Below, piece by piece: positions 55,872-62,169 of a stretch of 64,000 bases of DNA. Every line of letters begins with the position of its first letter. The first letter of the stretch is position 1. The position numbers and the translations under genes are program-made. The stretch lies in the IMG/VR virus record IMGVR_UViG_3300020383_000006, positions 1 to 64,000 of that record. One strand, given 5' to 3'. The notes beneath the pieces were generated by a model. The model worked only from the letters and a program-made list of their open reading frames with translations. It made no database searches and had not been told where the DNA came from. This DNA is from a virus.

Positions 55872-55918
55872 CTTATAACTAATAGTTATTATACGCAAGC
55901 CATAATTTTTAGTATAAT
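55872..55918 (+). promoter_or_regulatory. Early-type promoter, upstream-block class (copy 3)
   Basis: TAACTAATAGTTATTATAC ends at 55894 (one change from copies 1 and 2), then an 18-nt spacer and TATAAT at 55913-55918. Lies inside the tRNA array and drives the small gene at 55977. Confidence 0.7.
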
Positions 55919-55976
55919 ATTTGCGTTGGTTGGGAAGATCAACGTTAATTAACTAAAATTGAAGGAAATCTATATT

Positions 55977-56204
55977 ATGGCTATTAAACCATTATCTGAA
56001 AAACCAGTTGCTTCAAAACAAGAAATTGATTTATCTGGTCCAGATGGAAACGCTTTTGTTTTGTTTGGTTATGCTAAAAATTATGCAAAACAATTAGGTT
56101 TAGACGGTAATAAAATCGTTGAAGAAATGAAAAGCGGTGACTACGAAAATTTGTTAAATGTTTTTGATAGTTATTTCGGTGAGTTTGTAACTCTTTATCG
56201 CTAA
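55977..56204 (+). CDS. Small hypothetical protein
   Basis: 75 residues from the ATG at 55977; the translation start region AGGAAATCTATATTATGGC is almost identical to that of the gene at 332, and both lie behind the same promoter class. Helical, acidic, ending in FDSYFGEFVTLYR. Single-gene unit closed by a strong terminator. Function unknown. Confidence 0.65.
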   Translation: MAIKPLSEKPVASKQEIDLSGPDGNAFVLFGYAKNYAKQLGLDGNKIVEEMKSGDYENLLNVFDSYFGEFVTLYR

Positions 56205-56213
56205 TAGAATTTT

Positions 56214-56241
56214 GTGAGCCGAATATTCGGCTCACTTTTTT
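56214..56241 (+). terminator. Strong intrinsic terminator
   Basis: GTGAGCCGAA pairs with TTCGGCTCAC (56214-56235), followed by TTTTTT; ends the 55977 gene message 4 nt before tRNA-Asp. Confidence 0.9.
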
Positions 56242-56244
56242 ACT

Positions 56245-56324
56245 GGAGTATGGGACTGCTAGGTGTGGTCGCTGGCCTGTCACGTCAGATGTTCAGAGGG
56301 GTTCGAATCCCCTATACTCCGCCA
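56245..56324 (+). tRNA. tRNA-Asp (GUC)
   Basis: 80 nt with CCA. Acceptor GGAGTAT/ATACTCC, anticodon stem CTGGC/GTCAG around CTGTCAC, discriminator G. Confidence 0.93.
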
Positions 56325-56329
56325 TTTTT

Positions 56330-56404
56330 GGGGAATTAGCTCAGCGGTAGAGCGACTGCCTGTTAAGCAGTTGGCCATTGGTTCGAATCCAATATTCCCC
56401 GCCA
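56330..56404 (+). tRNA. tRNA-Asn (GUU)
   Basis: 75 nt with CCA. Acceptor GGGGAAT/ATTCCCC, anticodon stem ACTGC/GCAGT around CTGTTAA, discriminator G. Confidence 0.95.
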
Positions 56405-56409
56405 ATTTT

Positions 56410-56487
56410 GGGTCGGTAGCCAAGTCAGGTGAAGGCAATGCACTTTTAATGCATGGATCGAAGGTTCAAATCCTTCTCGACCCACCA
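56410..56487 (+). tRNA. tRNA-Lys (UUU)
   Basis: 78 nt with CCA. Acceptor GGGTCGG/TCGACCC, anticodon stem ATGCA/TGCAT around CTTTTAA. Confidence 0.95.
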
Positions 56488-56492
56488 ATTTT

Positions 56493-56564
56493 GGGGCTGG
56501 TTCTTGGTGACGGAAGATGGTTTGCAACCATTTGAGGAGGGTTCGATTCCCTCTAGCTCCACCA
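56493..56564 (+). tRNA. tRNA-Ala (UGC)
   Basis: 72 nt with CCA. Acceptor GGGGCTG/TAGCTCC gives the G3-U70 pair, the alanine identity element. Anticodon loop TTTGCAA. The D-arm is short and poorly paired. Confidence 0.88.
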
Positions 56565-56571
56565 AATACAG

Positions 56572-56677
56572 ATTATTTTGTACTGGCGCAATACATGAGT
56601 TCTTTCCTAGGTTTTTTAAAAAGGCTCCGGCTTCCGCTGGCTAATAGGTTGAATGCGGGGCGTCAGTACAAAATAAT
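56572..56677 (+). ncRNA. Structured RNA candidate with 17-bp closing stem
   Basis: ATTATTTTGTACTG (56572-56585) is perfectly complementary to CAGTACAAAATAAT (56664-56677); GCG/CGT extends it to 17 pairs. Inside, CCGGC-TTCC-GCTGG (56627-56640) forms a stable hairpin. Sits between tRNA-Ala and tRNA-Thr with 7 nt on either side and has no coding frame. Best candidate for a phage stable RNA of the T4 band C/D type. Confidence 0.65.
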
Positions 56678-56684
56678 TTTAATT

Positions 56685-56760
56685 GCCGACATAGCTCAAC
56701 TGGGAGAGCAGCGCCTTTGTAACGCGCATGTTGGGAGTTCGAATCTCTCTGTCGGTACCA
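56685..56760 (+). tRNA. tRNA-Thr (UGU)
   Basis: 76 nt with CCA. Acceptor GCCGACA/TGTCGGT, anticodon loop TTTGTAA with a C-C mismatch closing the anticodon stem. Confidence 0.92.
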
Positions 56761-56802
56761 ATTTATTGTTAGGTATTTAATTATGTTTGGTGGTAAGAAT
56801 AT

Positions 56803-56879
56803 AGGGGATTAGCCAAGCGGTCGAAGGCAACGGACTTTGATTCCGTTATTCAAGGGTTCGAATCCCTTATCCCCTCCCA
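56803..56879 (+). tRNA. tRNA-Gln (UUG)
   Basis: 77 nt with CCA. Acceptor AGGGGAT/ATCCCCT, anticodon stem ACGGA/TCCGT around CTTTGAT. Confidence 0.94.
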
Positions 56880-56899
56880 ATTTTGAAAGGAGATATATT

Positions 56900-57163
56900 A
56901 TGGTTCGGTTTTATCCAAGGGAACTAGAAGTTTGGAAATCTAAGTTTGATTTTTCTGGAGATACAACCTTAGTTAATAGAACACTAAAACCATATAAAGA
57001 ATTTTATGATAGAGCTGAATTGATAAAATTTTTGAGGGAGAATGGTCCCAAATTAGATAATTCTAAATACCCTTTAGAGTTTAATTCAATAAATCACCAT
57101 TACTATGGTTATTGCCATGTCGTAAAACAAATCGGTGTTCTCGGTTGGATGATTGAGAAATAG
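56900..57163 (+). CDS. Small hypothetical protein inside the tRNA array
   Basis: 87 residues from the ATG at 56900 (AAAGGAGATATATT upstream). Basic and aromatic-rich (MVRFYPRELEVWKSKFDFSG at the start, HHYYGYCHVVKQIGVLGWMI near the end). Strong start signal, no recognised domain. Cotranscribed with tRNAs, so its message would be produced by tRNA processing. Confidence 0.6.
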   Translation: MVRFYPRELEVWKSKFDFSGDTTLVNRTLKPYKEFYDRAELIKFLRENGPKLDNSKYPLEFNSINHHYYGYCHVVKQIGVLGWMIEK

Positions 57164-57181
57164 GGTAAAGTTTTAATTAAT

Positions 57182-57255
57182 GCGTGTGTAAACTCAGTTG
57201 GTAGAGTTCCGTCCTTCCAAGTCGGTGGTCGCAGGTTCGAATCCTGTCACACGCT
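57182..57255 (+). tRNA. tRNA-Gly (UCC)
   Basis: 74 nt to the discriminator U73 (a glycine identity base); CCA incomplete in the gene. Acceptor GCGTGTG/CACACGC, anticodon loop CTTCCAA. Confidence 0.92.
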
Positions 57256-57263
57256 CAATTTAA

Positions 57264-57350
57264 GGAAAGTTGGCAGAGCGGTCTATTGCACTCGACTGCT
57301 AATCGAGAGTCCTTCGGGGCACGTGGGTTCGAATCCCACACTTTCCGCCA
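57264..57350 (+). tRNA. tRNA-Ser (GCU)
   Basis: 87 nt with CCA and a long variable arm. Acceptor GGAAAGT/ACTTTCC, anticodon stem CTCGA/TCGAG around CTGCTAA, discriminator G. Confidence 0.95.
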
Positions 57351-57354
57351 ATTC

Positions 57355-57449
57355 GGAAGGTCGCAAGGCTGGCGTGCTTATCGGTCTTGAAAACCGTGAT
57401 GCTGAGTGAGTAGCTCGGCGTATGGGTTCGATCCCCATACCTTCCTCCA
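57355..57449 (+). tRNA. tRNA-Ser (UGA)
   Basis: 95 nt with CCA. Long variable arm GCTGAG/CTCGGC, anticodon loop CTTGAAA, acceptor GGAAGGT/ACCTTCC. Discriminator is U where Ser tRNAs normally have G. Confidence 0.92.
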
Positions 57450-57471
57450 ATTTTATTAGTAAGGGTTTGTT

Positions 57472-58698
57472 ATGTATAATTTGATTAAAGGTGAAAATTT
57501 TGATATTAAAGTTTGGAACAAAGATGTTCCAATGGAATCAGGTGTATTTGACCAAGTAAGAAACCTTGCTAAATTACAAGGCGTTCAGGCTGTCTCATTA
57601 ATGCCAGATGCTCATGTTGGCAAAGGGTCAACCGTAGGGTCAGTCATCGTAACTAAAAACGTTATAATTCCTGCTACAGTAGGTGTTGACATCGGTTGCG
57701 GTATGAATGCAATCCGGTTATCTTTAAAAGCTTCTGATTTACCTGAATCACTTACTCAAGTAAGGAACGAAGTAGAAAAAATGGTTCCAGTTGGTTTTGA
57801 CCAACATTCTGACCAACGTACTGGAATTAGTGCTCACAGAAATACTCGTTCAATGCTTAATCGTTATATGAGCAAATTAGAACTTGGGTTTAATGAAATT
57901 ACTAACAAACACGAAGATATTAGCAAAATGTCTAAAAACTTACCACAAAAAGTTCTTCAACAAATCGGGACTTTGGGTGGTGGTAACCATTTCATTGAAT
58001 TATGTATTGATGAAAACCAAGATGTTTGGGTAATGCTTCATTCAGGTTCTCGTGGTGTAGGTAACGCAATTGGTCGTTACTTTATTGAAAAAGCTAAAGA
58101 AGAAATTTTAAAATCAGGGTTACAAGTACCAGAAAAAGATTTATCTTATTTATCCCATGGTACAGATTTGTATCGTGATTATATTGATTCTGTTGGTTGG
58201 GCGCAAGAGTACGCTAAAACTAACCGCAAAGCAATGATGGAATTGGTTCTTACTGCTTTGAAAAGATATTTACCGAATTTCATTGTTACGAAAGAAGCGA
58301 TTAATTGTCACCACAACTATATTTCTAAAGAAGTTCATATGTCTGAAGAAGTATATGTTACCCGTAAAGGTGCAGTTTCAGCGCAAGCTGGTGAATTAGG
58401 AATTATTCCTGGTTCTATGGGTGCTAAATCGTATATCGTTCGTGGTAAAGGTAACGTTGATTCATTTTGTTCTTGTTCACATGGCGCTGGTCGTGTAATG
58501 TCAAGAAGTAAAGCTAAGAAAATGATTTCTATTGAGGATCATTTAAAAGCAACTGATGGCGTTGATTGTCGTAAAGATAAAGGTGTATTAGATGAATCAC
58601 CTTTAGCGTATAAAGATATTGACGCAGTAATGAGTTCACAAGATGACTTGGTTGAGGTAGTTCATACTCTTAAACAAGTTATGTGTGTAAAAGGTTAA
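57472..58698 (+). CDS. rtcB: RtcB-type RNA ligase
   Basis: 408 residues. All RtcB signatures are present: MPDAHVGKG (about 44-52), VGVDIGCGMN (metal Asp and Cys, about 70-79), GGGNHFIEL (about 160-168), HSGSRGVGN (about 181-189) and the guanylated His in CSCSHGAGRVMSRSKAK (about 328-344). RtcB joins 2',3'-cyclic phosphate and 5'-OH RNA ends with GTP and Mn, the break left by anticodon nucleases. Placed between tRNA-Ser and tRNA-Cys, and only 2 nt from the latter, it looks designed to repair the tRNAs around it. T4 uses Pnkp and Rnl1 for the same problem. Confidence 0.97.
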   Translation: MYNLIKGENFDIKVWNKDVPMESGVFDQVRNLAKLQGVQAVSLMPDAHVGKGSTVGSVIVTKNVIIPATVGVDIGCGMNAIRLSLKASDLPESLTQVRNEVEKMVPVGFDQHSDQRTGISAHRNTRSMLNRYMSKLELGFNEITNKHEDISKMSKNLPQKVLQQIGTLGGGNHFIELCIDENQDVWVMLHSGSRGVGNAIGRYFIEKAKEEILKSGLQVPEKDLSYLSHGTDLYRDYIDSVGWAQEYAKTNRKAMMELVLTALKRYLPNFIVTKEAINCHHNYISKEVHMSEEVYVTRKGAVSAQAGELGIIPGSMGAKSYIVRGKGNVDSFCSCSHGAGRVMSRSKAKKMISIEDHLKATDGVDCRKDKGVLDESPLAYKDIDAVMSSQDDLVEVVHTLKQVMCVKG

Positions 58699-58700
58699 TT

Positions 58701-58776
58701 GCATGGTTGGCTGAGCGTTTTAGGCGTCGGATTGCAAATCCGAATTACGGGGGTTAGAATCCCTCACCATGTTCCA
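58701..58776 (+). tRNA. tRNA-Cys (GCA)
   Basis: 76 nt with CCA. Acceptor GCATGGT/ACCATGT, U73 as required for Cys, anticodon stem TCGGA/TCCGA around TTGCAAA. The T-loop reads TTAGAAT, with A at position 56 where C is almost universal. Confidence 0.9.
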
Positions 58777-58796
58777 ACTAATTAAGGTTGTTTGTT

Positions 58797-59075
58797 ATGA
58801 GTGAATTTAAAGTTGAAGAAATGGTTTGTGGTTGTGGTCGGCAAGGTAGATATATTGACCCGTCCAATGGAAAGTCTTCTTGTAATAAAAATAAACGTTG
58901 CCCAACGTACGAGCAACTAGAAAAAACAAACAAGGAACTGTACCATGACATCCTTATGTTGTTGGAAGCTTCAAATGATGTAACAACATTCAGAGAATCT
59001 ACTAAACCTTACAACAAAGCTAATTTTGTGATTGAAGAATTAACTTCAAAATATGATTTTAATAAAAGGTTTTAA
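58797..59075 (+). CDS. Small Cys-containing protein inside the tRNA array
   Basis: 92 residues from the ATG at 58797. CGCGRQGRYIDPSNGKSSC then NKNKRCP (about 10-35) places Cys residues as in an irregular zinc finger; the C-terminal half is helical. Its stop codon ends 1 nt before tRNA-Phe. Function unknown; a nucleic-acid-binding role would fit. Confidence 0.6.
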   Translation: MSEFKVEEMVCGCGRQGRYIDPSNGKSSCNKNKRCPTYEQLEKTNKELYHDILMLLEASNDVTTFRESTKPYNKANFVIEELTSKYDFNKRF

Positions 59076-59076
59076 T

Positions 59077-59152
59077 GGGGACTTAGCTCAGCAGGTAGAG
59101 CACTAGATTGAAGATCTGGGTGTCACTGGTTCAATTCCAGTAGTCCTCACCA
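59077..59152 (+). tRNA. tRNA-Phe (GAA)
   Basis: 76 nt with CCA. Acceptor GGGGACT/AGTCCTC, anticodon stem CTAGA/TCTGG around TTGAAGA. Confidence 0.94.
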
Positions 59153-59158
59153 AATAAT

Positions 59159-59242
59159 GCGGGTATGATGGAATGGAAGACATAGGAGACTTAAAATTTC
59201 TGGGCGAAAGCCGTGTGGGTTCGAATCCCACTACCCGTACCA
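59159..59242 (+). tRNA. tRNA-Leu (UAA)
   Basis: 84 nt with CCA, medium variable arm GGGCGAAAGCC. Acceptor GCGGGTA/TACCCGT, anticodon loop CTTAAAA. Confidence 0.93.
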
Positions 59243-59258
59243 TTTAGAGGTTTATATT

Positions 59259-59462
59259 ATGATTAAACATTTTGAAAGTAAAACAAGCCATCATAATGAC
59301 TTTACTTACCCTGAAATCGGTAGTAAAGTAATTCACAAAGTTTACGGTAAAGTTCAAATTTTGTCAGTAGATAAACAAGAACTTGAAGCTACTGTTAGAC
59401 AAATTGATGGCGACCCAACGCTATTTTTTAGAATTGGGTTGGAAGATTTAGAAAGTTTTTAA
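59259..59462 (+). CDS. Small hypothetical protein inside the tRNA array
   Basis: 67 residues, AGAGGTTTATATT before the ATG. Beta-rich with GSKVIHKVYGKVQILSVDKQ, like a small SH3/KOW-type barrel, ending FFRIGLEDLESF. Ends 2 nt before the tRNA-like gene at 59464. Such barrels often bind nucleic acid; no direct evidence. Confidence 0.6.
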   Translation: MIKHFESKTSHHNDFTYPEIGSKVIHKVYGKVQILSVDKQELEATVRQIDGDPTLFFRIGLEDLESF

Positions 59463-59463
59463 T

Positions 59464-59546
59464 ACTGACGTAGTCGTGCTAAGCTACGAACTTAGTAAGC
59501 GTAAATGGATCTGAAAATGTAGGTTCGAATCCTACCGTCAGTGCCA
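59464..59546 (+). tRNA. Atypical tRNA-like gene, possibly Arg (ACG)
   Basis: 83 nt with CCA. The acceptor ACTGACG/CGTCAGT and T-arm GTAGG-TTCGAAT-CCTAC are perfect. An ideal anticodon arm CTAAG-CTACGAA-CTTAG (59479-59495) would give ACG, but only 8 nt remain before it (no D-arm) and 23 nt follow. An alternative uses GTAG/CTAC as a D-arm and leaves no anticodon stem. Either a D-armless tRNA or a non-tRNA mimic. Confidence 0.55.
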
Positions 59547-59564
59547 CATTTTAAGGTATTATTC

Positions 59565-60005
59565 ATGTTTCGTAAAATTATTGATAAAGTATTTGCTAAA
59601 TTAGGTTATGTTAGAAATAGAAAACTTAGTGCCAAATTTTCTTTAGAGTCGGAAGAAGATCTTAAAAACCTACATAATATTGGTTGTGAATCCGAATTAG
59701 TTAATGCTATTTCTGAAGAAATTAAGGGTGACCAAACAATTTTAATGAGCCGTGATAACCCTTATGGTTGGAAACTTGAAGAACTATTAGAAAAGGTAAG
59801 AAATGAACTTATCAAGAAAAATAGACTTTTGGAAGGTGATACTTGTAAAGTTTCTGACCGTATAGTTAGAAATAACGATTTCATCATTTCTAACCTAAAA
59901 GAATGTGTTATCATCCAAAAAGAAACGATGGAAGTTTTAGATACTTTAGGTGAAAACCAAGGTCCTCTGGGTAAACCAAGAGTAGGTAATAGAAATGAAA
60001 AATAA
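59565..60005 (+). CDS. Hypothetical protein
   Basis: 146 residues from the ATG at 59565. Basic N-terminus (FRKIIDKVFAKLGYVRNRKL) followed by a long helical segment (about 50-130: LEELLEKVRNELIKKNRLLE). No recognised family. Overlaps the tiny gene at 59995. Confidence 0.55.
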   Translation: MFRKIIDKVFAKLGYVRNRKLSAKFSLESEEDLKNLHNIGCESELVNAISEEIKGDQTILMSRDNPYGWKLEELLEKVRNELIKKNRLLEGDTCKVSDRIVRNNDFIISNLKECVIIQKETMEVLDTLGENQGPLGKPRVGNRNEK

Positions 60006-60114
60006 AGAACTTTCAGATAAACAAAAACGCCTTTTAAAAGAAGGTTATGAAAAATTGGGTTTAATATCCAAGTTACTTGATAAAGCATTCTTTAATGCTA
60101 TGTTGAAATCTTAA
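59995..60114 (+). CDS. Tiny basic helical protein
   Basis: 39 residues, ATG at 59995 overlapping the upstream gene, TAA at 60112-60114. Entirely helical and basic (KQKRLLKEGYEKLGLI then LDKAFFNAMLKS). The start has AGGTAATAGAA upstream. Plausible small gene; function unknown. Confidence 0.45.
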   Translation: MKNKELSDKQKRLLKEGYEKLGLISKLLDKAFFNAMLKS

Positions 60115-60132
60115 CTTTAGGATTTTTATATT

Positions 60133-60486
60133 ATGGAATTAGTGAAACAAGACTTTTTTAAAATAGATGAAAACGGTAATGAACATGAACTAACTTATTA
60201 TTTTGGTTTAAAGCAGTGGCAAAGTATTATGGATAAAAATAATATGTACCAAGTTATGCTCTTTGCTGAATATATCTATGATAATACCGTTGAACGGTTT
60301 ACAAAAAATAGGTTCATTGGTTGTGGTTTAGCGAATGAAGTTATTAAGTTAACAGGCGTTAAAATTTTTAACTATGGTTCTGTTAAGTTAGCTTTATCTA
60401 AGTTACTCCTTCAAGAAGAAGATTCTTTTGTAGGAGAAATCCATTTTCAACTTTCAGAAATAATGAAAATGAATAACAATAAATAA
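60133..60486 (+). CDS. Hypothetical protein
   Basis: 117 residues, TAGGATTTTTATATT before the ATG. Helical with aromatic clusters (LTYYFGLKQWQSIMDKNNMY), possibly a small DNA- or protein-binding helical bundle. Ends 29 nt before the leader-bearing gene 60516. Function unknown. Confidence 0.55.
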   Translation: MELVKQDFFKIDENGNEHELTYYFGLKQWQSIMDKNNMYQVMLFAEYIYDNTVERFTKNRFIGCGLANEVIKLTGVKIFNYGSVKLALSKLLLQEEDSFVGEIHFQLSEIMKMNNNK

Positions 60487-60515
60487 TTGTAACTTCACGA
60501 TATAAAGGTTAGAAA

Positions 60516-60896
60516 ATGAAAACATTTAAAGAATTTTTGGTTGAGGGTTCTACTTGGGATTCAATATCTTCAGAACTTAGAAAACATAAAGTTTTTAAAA
60601 ACGGTATGTTGAGGACACCAAGAACTGATGGGACGTATGGTGTTTTTTACTATCATAAAAAATCAGGACTTTATGGTTTGGTTATTGATGCGGATGATAA
60701 AGGCTTTTACTACACTATTTCTAGTGGCAAGTATTATTTACCATACGCTGCTGAATTAGTTTCTTCCAAAGAATTATATATATTTAAAACGAGAAACGCT
60801 CCAAAACACGCTGAAAAATACATTTTAGAAAAAATCGGTGGTGAGAACCCAACTTTGAATAGTGATACTGTGTTAGAAAATTCATTTAAAGAATAA
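60516..60896 (+). CDS. Putative capsid-targeted internal protein (leader MKTFKEFLVE)
   Basis: 126 residues with leader MKTFKEFLVE, predicted cut LVE/G. The mature part begins STWDSISSELRKHKVFKNG and continues beta-rich (TYGVFYYHKKSGLYGLVIDA, YYTISSGKYYLPY), then a helical end. No known family. The only leader gene placed among the tRNAs besides 62666. AAAGGTTAGAAA precedes the ATG. Predicted to be packaged and injected. Confidence 0.65.
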   Translation: MKTFKEFLVEGSTWDSISSELRKHKVFKNGMLRTPRTDGTYGVFYYHKKSGLYGLVIDADDKGFYYTISSGKYYLPYAAELVSSKELYIFKTRNAPKHAEKYILEKIGGENPTLNSDTVLENSFKE

Positions 60897-60906
60897 TAAT
60901 TTCTAT

Positions 60907-60991
60907 ACCTCAGTGGCGGAATTGGTAGACGCGCTAGATTTAGGTTCTAGTCCCGAAAGGGGTGGGAGTTCGATTCTCCCCTGAGGTACCA
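60907..60991 (+). tRNA. tRNA-Leu (UAG)
   Basis: 85 nt with CCA and variable arm TCCCGAAAGGGG. Acceptor ACCTCAG/CTGAGGT, anticodon stem CTAGA/TCTAG around TTTAGGT. Confidence 0.95.
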
Positions 60992-61013
60992 AATTGAATA
61001 GGCGGATAAGAAA

Positions 61014-61562
61014 ATGAGGGTTTTAAAATTAGACAAGGCAGGTACTCCAGAAAAATGGATATCTAGAGAAGATGCGGCTGTTGCGTATGCTAAAGACCAA
61101 GTCCTTTGGGAACTTGGTAATTCTGAAGCTATGTTCGGCGGTATGAATAGAAACCTTGGAATTCAAAGCCACATTGATATCGCGCCTATTATTGCATGCG
61201 ATTCACTAAGTAAATTAAGAGATAAAACAACATTTAGACTTTCTAATGCCGCTTTATTCAAAAGAGACAATTTCCAATGTATGTACTGTGGAAGGCATTT
61301 TAATAGAGGTAATTTGACTCGAGACCATATAACTCCAAGAGTACAAGGTGGTCCGGATATTTGGGAAAACGTTATTACTGCTTGTGTGCGTTGTAATACA
61401 CATAAAGGTGGTAGAACGCCTGAAGAAGCTAATATGGAATTATTAGCTATTCCTTTTGCACCGAACTTATTTGAATTTATGTACCTTAAAAGTCATAAAA
61501 TATTAGCGGATCAAATGGAATTTCTATCTAGTAAATTTAGTGGTCAGAGGGTTTGGCAGTGA
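61014..61562 (+). CDS. HNH endonuclease
   Basis: 182 residues. HNH/zinc motif: FQCMYCGRHF (about 88-97), LTRDHITPRVQGGPD (about 103-117; the DH pair is catalytic), WENVITACVRCNTHKGG (about 119-135). This is a bacterial/phage HNH nuclease with a structural four-Cys zinc site. The N-terminal 80 residues are extra. It may be a free-standing homing-type nuclease or cut host DNA. Overlaps the DUF1353-like gene (GTGA). Confidence 0.88.
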   Translation: MRVLKLDKAGTPEKWISREDAAVAYAKDQVLWELGNSEAMFGGMNRNLGIQSHIDIAPIIACDSLSKLRDKTTFRLSNAALFKRDNFQCMYCGRHFNRGNLTRDHITPRVQGGPDIWENVITACVRCNTHKGGRTPEEANMELLAIPFAPNLFEFMYLKSHKILADQMEFLSSKFSGQRVWQ

Positions 61563-61930
61563 AAAGGGTTAGTTTAGAACTTTTTATTCCAGAAAATTCT
61601 AAAGAAAAAGTTATATACAGGACAATGGAAGAAACTGAGTACCCTGAGTTGGGTATTGTGGTTCCAAAAGGGTTTTACACTGATGGAGCTTCAGTACCTA
61701 AATTATTCAGGGGAATATTTCCTGATATACACCAATATTTCCCTGCTACTTTATTGCATGATTACCTGATATTTGAGCGCAGAAAGGTCGGTAAAATGAC
61801 TTCAAAAATCAGGAAAGAAATTGATAAAAAGTTTTACAACCAACTTTTAAAAATTGGTGTTTCTAAAACCCGATCTAAAATAATGTATTTGGGTGTTAGA
61901 ATATACGCTTTTTTCAATTATAGAAAATAA
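61559..61930 (+). CDS. DUF1353-like protein
   Basis: 123 residues from the GTG at 61559 (GAGGG 8 nt upstream), overlapping the HNH stop. VVPKGFYTDGASVPKLFRGI (about 34-53) and ATLLHDYLIFERRKVGK (about 64-80) are the DUF1353 signature, a family common in phages and Rhizobiales with no known function; the His-Asp pair suggests a metal site. Only 4 nt separate its stop from tRNA-Val. Confidence 0.8.
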   Translation: MKRVSLELFIPENSKEKVIYRTMEETEYPELGIVVPKGFYTDGASVPKLFRGIFPDIHQYFPATLLHDYLIFERRKVGKMTSKIRKEIDKKFYNQLLKIGVSKTRSKIMYLGVRIYAFFNYRK

Positions 61931-61934
61931 TTTT

Positions 61935-62011
61935 AGTCCCTTAGCTCAGTTGGTTAGAGCGCAGTCCTTACAAGACTGATGTCTTCCGTTCGAATCGGAA
62001 AGGGACTACCA
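61935..62011 (+). tRNA. tRNA-Val (UAC)
   Basis: 77 nt with CCA. Acceptor AGTCCCT/AGGGACT, anticodon stem CAGTC/GACTG around CTTACAA. Confidence 0.95.
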
Positions 62012-62018
62012 ATTTGTG

Positions 62019-62112
62019 GTAAAGGCTGGTAATACCGCCAGTTCATCCACAGCAGCCGTTCTTAGGACGCTAGGAACCGCTCCACAGCGAAAAGTGGCGT
62101 AAAGACCTTTAC
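62019..62112 (+). ncRNA. Structured RNA candidate after tRNA-Val
   Basis: Closing stem GTAAAGG (62019-62025) with CCTTTAC (62106-62112), 7 bp. Inside: CTGG/CCAG near 62026-62041, GTTC/GAAC at 62058-62077, and CGC-CCAC with GTGG-CG (62078-62099, loop AGCGAAAA). A branched, roughly 94-nt fold with no reading frame. Its last bases also form the -35 of the promoter at 62108. Confidence 0.55.
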
Positions 62113-62136
62113 TTTTATTCAATAAAGTAGTAAGAT
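62108..62136 (+). promoter_or_regulatory. Phage promoter TTTACT-17-TAAGAT
   Basis: TTTACT at 62108-62113, TAAGAT at 62131-62136, spacer 17, 34 nt before the gene at 62170. Overlaps the closing stem of the RNA candidate at 62019-62112. Confidence 0.65.
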
Positions 62137-62169
62137 ACTTTTATTGTTTTTAGTAGAGGTCTTTTTGTT

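Noticed and set aside
61014-61562. HNH gene as part of a self-splicing intron
   Set aside because: No split host gene flanks it and no group I intron core was seen; it is a free-standing gene.
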